From: Bacillota bacterium
GTDB taxonomy: Bacteria; Bacillota; Clostridia; UBA1381
Direction: 5' to 3'
Assembly (NCBI GenBank): GCA_021203665.1
Contig: JAJQAT010000004.1
Location: 1 to 10,496 of the forward strand
Length of the DNA stretch: 10,496 bases
Within the stretch, counting starts at the first letter, position 1, and every line of letters begins with the position of its first letter. A program made the position numbers and the translations under genes. This document shows, piece after piece, positions 6,151 through 10,496 of the stretch. Below the pieces are notes generated by a model. It was given only the letters and a program-made list of their open reading frames with translations, was not told the DNA's origin and ran no database searches.

Positions 6151-7440
6151 TTATGTAATTTTCCGTTCCTTGACCCACGGCCAGTAACGTATATCCTGCT
6201 CCGTCGGCTTGTGGAACGCGTATGCCATAGGCATTAATCTCAGCACAAGACTTGTGTAAAAATAATACAGTGTGTTATCCGTGGTGTAGGTCATGAAAAT
6301 ATAAATCTCGCACATGAAGAACAGCATAGCCGTTTTTTCTCCCCAATGGTTAATCATCCAATTAAGCTGGAACACAAGCGTGTACACAATCCACGCCCAA
6401 AACCCGACAAAGCCGAGCTCTATATAAACCGTGAGGATATTATTGTGAATAGCCGAAACGCCTATATGCGCCTCCGGATTCGCCGCGGCGATTTTTTGCA
6501 GAAGCACCGTAGTGTATTCAAAGCCGTACCCCACAAAGCCGATGCTTATGCTGTAGTATTGCTTTATGTAATTATAAACCTCGTTTCTGCCCATCGTGTC
6601 AAGTCCCAAATAATCGGTTATTTGCTCGAAAATTCCCACATTGGTTATGACTATGTACCCAAAGGAGCCGATCACAATCATCCACATGACAAACTTCATA
6701 AAGCCTTTTCTTGTTTTTGGTTTCATTCTGCCGAGAATTATTCCCAAAAACAGCGCTGCCGGCAATGCCGCCATAGCGATTCTCTTCCAGCCGAGCAGGA
6801 AATAGAACACGGATATTAAAAGACACGCTACGCGTTCCTTATTATGTCGGGCGAAAAACAAAAAGTATATTATGAAAAATCCGAATGTAAACGTGACGTC
6901 ATGGATTTCCATTGCGCGCACAAAACCCGTCTGCTCGCCGCCGCCCGTTATCATCATTATAACGGAATTAAGGCTCTCGACCGGACCGAACGTCGCCAAG
7001 TTCATAGCCATGATTATGGTGTTGCCGAGCGCTATGCCGTAGAATGTGGTGTAAATCGCCCGTTCGCCGAACAGGTACACTCCCGAAAATATAATCAGCA
7101 GCACCAGGAATTGGTACATAAATTTGGCTACGCCTCTGAGGATAAAGTCAATGCTTTCAAGATTGATTATCCACAGAAAAACAGACCAAGCGATTATACA
7201 GACAAGCATAAACGCGTAAATGCCGGTGAATCTCGACGCGGTTTTTACTCTCTCAAAATTTCCCGAAATAAACAGCGCGACCGCACCCATTATAACAATA
7301 ATTACACCTATCGCCTTTATGGCGCGCGTGACCTCCGAGGAGTACGCGCCCGTTTCACCCATGGTGGACATGGCAAGCGCGATTATATAGATAAGCTCAA
7401 GCACAGTCCGCTTTTTTTCGGTTTCCCCCGTATCAATCAA
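6151..7440 (-). CDS. Wzy/O-antigen-polymerase-like integral membrane protein
   Basis: About 429 residues, mostly hydrophobic, with roughly ten to twelve membrane helices. A large loop near the C-terminal half carries GRNEVYNYI (284-292), a GFVGYGFEY stretch (301-309) and HNNILTVYIELGFVG (332-346). This His-Asn plus Glu-Leu-Gly pattern after a large outer loop is typical of Wzy polymerases and O-antigen ligases (PF04932 type). 'LGWKRIAMAAL' (216-226) matches the Arg-bearing helix of the family. The likely role is joining undecaprenyl-linked repeat units outside the membrane. In Gram-positives a polymerase is more likely than a ligase. The start is uncertain: TTG at 7440 overlaps the acyltransferase stop by 8 nt (TTGATTGA) with only a weak AAAGGA upstream. 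GTG 12 codons later is an alternative, and the first ATG (codon 24) would cut into the first helix. Confidence 0.82.
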   Translation of the reverse strand: MIDTGETEKKRTVLELIYIIALAMSTMGETGAYSSEVTRAIKAIGVIIVIMGAVALFISGNFERVKTASRFTGIYAFMLVCIIAWSVFLWIINLESIDFILRGVAKFMYQFLVLLIIFSGVYLFGERAIYTTFYGIALGNTIIMAMNLATFGPVESLNSVIMMITGGGEQTGFVRAMEIHDVTFTFGFFIIYFLFFARHNKERVACLLISVFYFLLGWKRIAMAALPAALFLGIILGRMKPKTRKGFMKFVMWMIVIGSFGYIVITNVGIFEQITDYLGLDTMGRNEVYNYIKQYYSISIGFVGYGFEYTTVLLQKIAAANPEAHIGVSAIHNNILTVYIELGFVGFWAWIVYTLVFQLNWMINHWGEKTAMLFFMCEIYIFMTYTTDNTLYYFYTSLVLRLMPMAYAFHKPTEQDIRYWPWVKERKIT

Positions 7441-8017
7441 CTTTTACCACATCCTTTCCGTTAATATTTTCTCTTGTTTTCACACTTTCCTCGCGCCTTT
7501 GAATTATCACCGTGTCGGGCGGATACACGCCCTTTATGACGCTTCCCGCGCCAACCACGCATCCGTCGCCGAGAATTGTGCCGCGGAGTATCACGCAGTT
7601 CGCGCCTACCCATACATTTTTGCCTATGCTCACGGGCGACGTGACAAATCCGCTGTCGTGTATGCTGAGATTTGACCTTATATTATGGTCGTGGTCGTAC
7701 ACGACGGTGTTAGGACCGAAGGAGGTGTAATCTCCTATAAGCACGCTCTCCTTTGAGACAACCGCGCAGCCGCTGTTGAAAAAGCATCCCTCGCCAATCC
7801 TGACGGTGCCGCCGTCGGCGTCAAAAAGGACATTGCGCCTTGTGTGTATATGCTTTTTCAGGAAAATTTTTCCGCCGCCGCTTAGGGAAAACCTCGTTCC
7901 GAGCGAAAAATCCTGTACCGGCTCCGAGAAAAATCCTCTTATATTAAATAATTTCACCGCCGCCATATGCAAGAGCGACAATACGCTCCTCACATACAGT
8001 GCAATCCGCTTTTTCAT
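7433..8017 (-). CDS. Left-handed beta-helix (hexapeptide repeat) acyltransferase, WcaF/maltose acetyltransferase-like
   Basis: A 194-residue cytoplasmic acyltransferase, probably acetylating a sugar of the repeat unit with acetyl-CoA. Hexapeptide repeats are seen at about 71-100 (VRIGEG, SVLIGD) and 128-160 (VSIGKNVWVGANCVI, TILGDGCVVGAGSVI). The loop YDHDHN (107-112) contains the candidate catalytic His (H109 or H111). The usual GxPAK end after the last coil is replaced by IIQRREESVK, so the C-terminus is atypical. The ATG directly follows the stop of the glycosyltransferase (TAAATG), with AAGGG as ribosome binding site. Acetylation is inferred from the family; succinyl or other acyl donors are not excluded. 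Confidence 0.85.
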   Translation of the reverse strand: MKKRIALYVRSVLSLLHMAAVKLFNIRGFFSEPVQDFSLGTRFSLSGGGKIFLKKHIHTRRNVLFDADGGTVRIGEGCFFNSGCAVVSKESVLIGDYTSFGPNTVVYDHDHNIRSNLSIHDSGFVTSPVSIGKNVWVGANCVILRGTILGDGCVVGAGSVIKGVYPPDTVIIQRREESVKTRENINGKDVVKVD

Positions 8018-9124
8018 TTAATCACCCTTTTTATATAGCTCCAGCGTTTTCGCGGTAACCTCGTCCCAGCCGTAATTGCTTCTTATATATTCAATCTGTG
8101 CGCTCATATCCGGCTTTGGCTTTTGCAAAATTTCCTCTATTTTTTTCCTTAAATCCTCCGTGTCGCTCTTTTTGAAGGTATAGCCGTATTCTCCGATTAC
8201 GTTTGTCATCTCCGGAATATCGCTGACAAGACACCGCGCGCCGCAGCTCATCGCCTCAAGCAGGCTGAGCGGCATACCCTCGTGGTCGCTGGGCATAACG
8301 TACATCAGGCACCCGAAATACAGCTCCCAAAGCTCGCGCCCCTCCACAAATCCGGTAAATATAATGCGCTCGTCCGACGCAGCCATTTTTCTTAATTCCT
8401 CGGCGTACTCGTCCGAATGGCTCACGCCGCCGGCTATCACAAGCTTTTTATCGGTGTCGATTTTCTTATACGCGTCTATAAGGTAATGAATGCCCTTTAC
8501 CGGCACTATTCTGCCGAGAGACAAAATGTATTCGTCACGCTCGAGACCGTATTTCTTCTTTATTATATCCGGCTCCATGCAGTCGTACATTTCAACGCCG
8601 TTATGGAAAACCCTTGTTTCGCGTCCGTAGCTGTCAAGGAAATACTGTCTCATCTCCTCTGACAGTACTATAACCTCGTCGGCGTACTTAGCCGCCGTTT
8701 TCTCGCCGAATTTCAGCACCCTTGTCGCGAAGCCCTTCCACTTTGCCTGCTGCCAGTCAAGTCCGTGTATGGACGCCACGGTGCGTATGCCGAAAAGATG
8801 AGGGAGCCAAAGCATTGAGCACGGTCCCTCGGCGTGAAAATGAATTACGTCGTATCGTCCGAACAGCGCCGCGATTGTCGCCAAAACCGAGTAGACTATC
8901 GCGTTGAGCTTGCTCGTTTCAAACGTGGGAATCGTTTTAATTCTCACGCCCTTATATTCCTTTGTCTTAACGGTTTGCGCTCCCGATACGTGCTTGCCGC
9001 GGCGGTTGTACGCGGTCACATCGTGTCCCAGCGCCGCCATACGCGTCGCGAGCTGCTCCACAACGACCTCCACTCCGCCCTCGCGCGACGGGATACGCTT
9101 GTGACCAATCATCGCAATTTTCAT
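8018..9124 (-). CDS. GT4 glycosyltransferase, WchF/Cps2T-like (DUF1972 N-terminus)
   Basis: A 368-residue GT-B fold enzyme that would add a sugar to the undecaprenyl-linked precursor on the cytoplasmic face. The N-terminal motif 'IGHKRIPSREGGVEVVVEQLA' is characteristic of the DUF1972-bearing transferases of pneumococcal capsule clusters (WchF/Cps2T), which are rhamnosyltransferases adding the second sugar. The HNGVE stretch (174-178) and the GT4 EX7E pair E282/E290 in HEGMPLSLLEAMSCG are intact, so the enzyme looks active with a retaining mechanism. I place the start at ATG 9124 rather than 9136: the sequence ATGGAGGATAAAATG makes the upstream ATG part of the GGAGG ribosome binding site, and the protein then begins MKIAMIG as in the family. 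Rhamnose as donor is inferred from homologues only; no dTDP-rhamnose genes are present here. Confidence 0.9.
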   Translation of the reverse strand: MKIAMIGHKRIPSREGGVEVVVEQLATRMAALGHDVTAYNRRGKHVSGAQTVKTKEYKGVRIKTIPTFETSKLNAIVYSVLATIAALFGRYDVIHFHAEGPCSMLWLPHLFGIRTVASIHGLDWQQAKWKGFATRVLKFGEKTAAKYADEVIVLSEEMRQYFLDSYGRETRVFHNGVEMYDCMEPDIIKKKYGLERDEYILSLGRIVPVKGIHYLIDAYKKIDTDKKLVIAGGVSHSDEYAEELRKMAASDERIIFTGFVEGRELWELYFGCLMYVMPSDHEGMPLSLLEAMSCGARCLVSDIPEMTNVIGEYGYTFKKSDTEDLRKKIEEILQKPKPDMSAQIEYIRSNYGWDEVTAKTLELYKKGD

Positions 9125-9145
9125 TTTATCCTCCATTGCCGACGC

Positions 9146-10339
9146 TTATTTCCCAATCAATTCATTGTATATCTTTATTATTTTATCCGTATGAGTCGAA
9201 ATCGTGTCATACGACAGCTGCGCGCAGCTTTGCTGCATACTTTGGCACAGCTCCCGATTTTTATATAAATACTCAATCTTTTCCGTAAGCTCCGCGGCAT
9301 TGCCGCTTTCAAACAGCATTCCGGTGACTCCCTCGTCTATAAGCTCCGGAATACCGCCTATATTCGCGCCGATTACCGGCGTGCAAAGAGTTTGCGACTC
9401 CATAACCGTGAACGGGCAATTTTCCGCCCATTCCGATGCAAGCACCGAAAACGCCGCCTTTTCAATAATATCGCGCAGCTCCCCGCCGGTTTTAAAGCCG
9501 AGGTTGCGGATATTCGCCACGCCGTTAATCTCATCCTCCATATCGCCGCCGCCCGCGAAAACGAATTGCAGCGTCGGCAGCGCGCGAGCCGCCTTTATAA
9601 GAGTGCGTATGCCCTTTTCCTCGCTGTAGCGTCCGAAATAAAGCACGTAATTCTCACGCTCCGCGCCGGACGGCTTTATCTCATCGATAAAATTATGCAG
9701 CGTCATAGTTCTGCCCGCAAGGTCGGGGTTTTGCATAAGCTCTCTTTCCATAAATTCGGACGGGCATATGATTTTGTCAATAAGCCTATATGTATGCTTT
9801 TTTCTGTAAATCCACGATTCCGCCGCGCCTATCACGCTGCGCGCCGTCGAGGAATGAACGCATTTGTTTTTTATGCAGTTGTGAAATTTACCTCCGGCGC
9901 ACCTGCGGCACAAGCCGTCCTCCGCGCCGTTTTTCATTCGGTGGTTCGGACAGACAAGCTGCGCGTCGTGCGCGGTGTATACGATAGGGATATTATGCTT
10001 TTTTATTTCATATATTATTGACGGAGTAAGCTGATAATTAAAATTATTCAGATGCACAATATCGGGCTTGAAATCCTCTGTAACCGCGCGGATTTTTTCA
10101 GCCGCCTTTCGGGAATAAATTACGGTAAACGGATATGTGATGTATTTTAAGGAGGATTTATGGAAATCGATATTATCGGTATACGCTCCGACGCGGTTTC
10201 CGACAATATTTTTTTCGTCCTCCATGCCGAAATACTGCACCTCGTGTCCGACAGAACGCATATATTCGCCATCCTTCAGCATATACGTTTCGGCTCCGCC
10301 GCGCCGATACAAGTATTTATTTACGAATAAAATCCTCAT
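9146..10339 (-). CDS. GT4 glycosyltransferase with a cysteine cluster
   Basis: A 397-residue GT-B enzyme of family GT4. The N-terminal domain begins MRILFVNKY with the GGAE phosphate-binding loop (14-17). The C-terminal nucleotide-sugar domain has YFGRYSEEKG (234-243) and the EX7E pair E306/E314, followed by GGIPELI. Between the domains' signature motifs is an insertion with five Cys (C130, C144, C147, C155, C160) and several His, as seen in a subset of GT4 enzymes from polysaccharide loci; it may bind a metal. The donor sugar is not readable. It is the first gene of the cluster: GGAGG lies 8 nt before the ATG and a consensus promoter sits about 27 nt upstream. The next gene follows after 21 nt. 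Confidence 0.9.
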   Translation of the reverse strand: MRILFVNKYLYRRGGAETYMLKDGEYMRSVGHEVQYFGMEDEKNIVGNRVGAYTDNIDFHKSSLKYITYPFTVIYSRKAAEKIRAVTEDFKPDIVHLNNFNYQLTPSIIYEIKKHNIPIVYTAHDAQLVCPNHRMKNGAEDGLCRRCAGGKFHNCIKNKCVHSSTARSVIGAAESWIYRKKHTYRLIDKIICPSEFMERELMQNPDLAGRTMTLHNFIDEIKPSGAERENYVLYFGRYSEEKGIRTLIKAARALPTLQFVFAGGGDMEDEINGVANIRNLGFKTGGELRDIIEKAAFSVLASEWAENCPFTVMESQTLCTPVIGANIGGIPELIDEGVTGMLFESGNAAELTEKIEYLYKNRELCQSMQQSCAQLSYDTISTHTDKIIKIYNELIGK

Positions 10340-10372
10340 GGCTCTGTCCTCCGGGCATAGATATATATATTA

Positions 10373-10401
10373 ATTATAACAAAAACCGTGTTTCATGTCA
10401 A
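10373..10401 (-). promoter_or_regulatory. Consensus sigma-A promoter of the polysaccharide operon
   Basis: On the minus strand: TTGACA (10401-10396), 17-nt spacer, TATAAT (10378-10373) with TGT before it (extended -10). Both boxes are perfect. Transcription would begin near 10366, giving a 5' leader of about 27 nt. A promoter this strong is usually held in check, which fits the palindrome over its -35 box. Confidence 0.88.
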
Positions 10402-10417
10402 ATAAGCCGATTTGACA
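10396..10417. promoter_or_regulatory. Candidate operator palindrome over the -35 box
   Basis: TGTCAAAT (10396-10403), 6-nt spacer AAGCCG, ATTTGACA (10410-10417): a perfect 8+8 inverted repeat. One arm is the -35 of the operon promoter. The other arm contains a plus-strand TTGACA (10412-10417) with TTTAAT (10436-10441) 18 nt downstream, a possible weaker divergent promoter for a gene beyond the window. The binding protein is unknown. Confidence 0.5.
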
Positions 10418-10469
10418 ATATTGTTACATTAATTATTTAATTAATACAAATAATACAAAAGGTTTATCG

Positions 10470-10493
10470 GTATGTTTCAATTGTGAAACATAC
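10470..10493. promoter_or_regulatory. Palindrome at the window edge, possible operator
   Basis: GTATGTTTCA (10470-10479), ATTG, TGAAACATAC (10484-10493): perfect 10-bp arms with a 4-nt centre in AT-rich intergenic DNA. A single TGTTTCA half-site recurs at 10389-10395, inside the spacer of the operon promoter. It could be a repressor operator or an RNA hairpin. No gene is seen in 10340-10496. Confidence 0.4.
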
Positions 10494-10496
10494 AGG

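Noticed and set aside
6131..6156. AT-rich inverted repeat at the end of the polymerase gene as a terminator
   Set aside because: The stem is nearly all A-T with one wobble pair and no T run follows on the minus strand, so read-through into the next block is likely.
6844..7464. A 206-codon plus-strand open frame opposite the polymerase gene
   Set aside because: It is antisense to a clear multi-helix membrane protein, and its highly charged His/Arg/Tyr-rich composition is what the complement of hydrophobic codons yields.

Overview
The window looks like a chromosomal segment from a low-to-mid GC, Gram-positive-type anaerobe of the class Clostridia, probably an Oscillospiraceae/Ruminococcaceae-like gut organism. 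This rests on AGGAGG ribosome binding sites before most genes, sigma-A promoters with extended -10 boxes, a DtxR-type regulator and short palindromic repeats of the 'GGGAGGTGGCA...TGACGGAGGGA' kind that I associate with that order. The taxonomic call is inference; no marker gene is present.

Layout. Positions 1-510 hold no credible gene but a cluster of hairpin-rich repeats: two long near-identical copies (1-129 and 374-504) and two shorter relatives between them. A small plus-strand gene for a DtxR/IdeR-type metal-dependent repressor follows (622-990), with its own promoter and terminator. Positions 991-1150 are a convergent intergenic zone in which two look-alike terminators flank another hairpin repeat. 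From there to 10339 every gene is on the minus strand.

The minus-strand genes form an extracellular polysaccharide locus of apparent Wzx/Wzy type. In order of transcription they are: GT4 glycosyltransferase with a cysteine cluster (9146-10339), WchF/Cps2T-like GT4 glycosyltransferase (8018-9124), hexapeptide-repeat acyltransferase (7433-8017), Wzy/O-antigen-polymerase-like membrane protein (6151-7440), two Wzz/polysaccharide-co-polymerase-like proteins (4625-6001 and 2752-4632), a membrane-anchored metallophosphoesterase (1831-2730) and the initiating phosphoglycosyl transferase (1151-1831). A consensus promoter (TTGACA-17-TATAAT) drives the first block. A second extended -10 promoter in the 6002-6150 gap drives the second block through a structured leader. 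Most genes in each block overlap or abut.

Working model (inference): the phosphoglycosyl transferase puts the first sugar phosphate on undecaprenyl phosphate, the two GT4 enzymes extend it, the acyltransferase decorates it, Wzy polymerises it outside the membrane, and the Wzz-like pair controls chain length or export. No flippase (Wzx) or bacterial tyrosine kinase is present here.

The most unusual item is the second Wzz-like protein. It carries a C-terminal cytoplasmic GGDEF-family domain whose active site is degenerate (GSDQF, one metal Asp replaced by Lys, no RxxD inhibitory site), in place of the tyrosine-kinase partner expected in Gram-positive capsule loci. It sits beside a diverged paralogue that lacks the domain.
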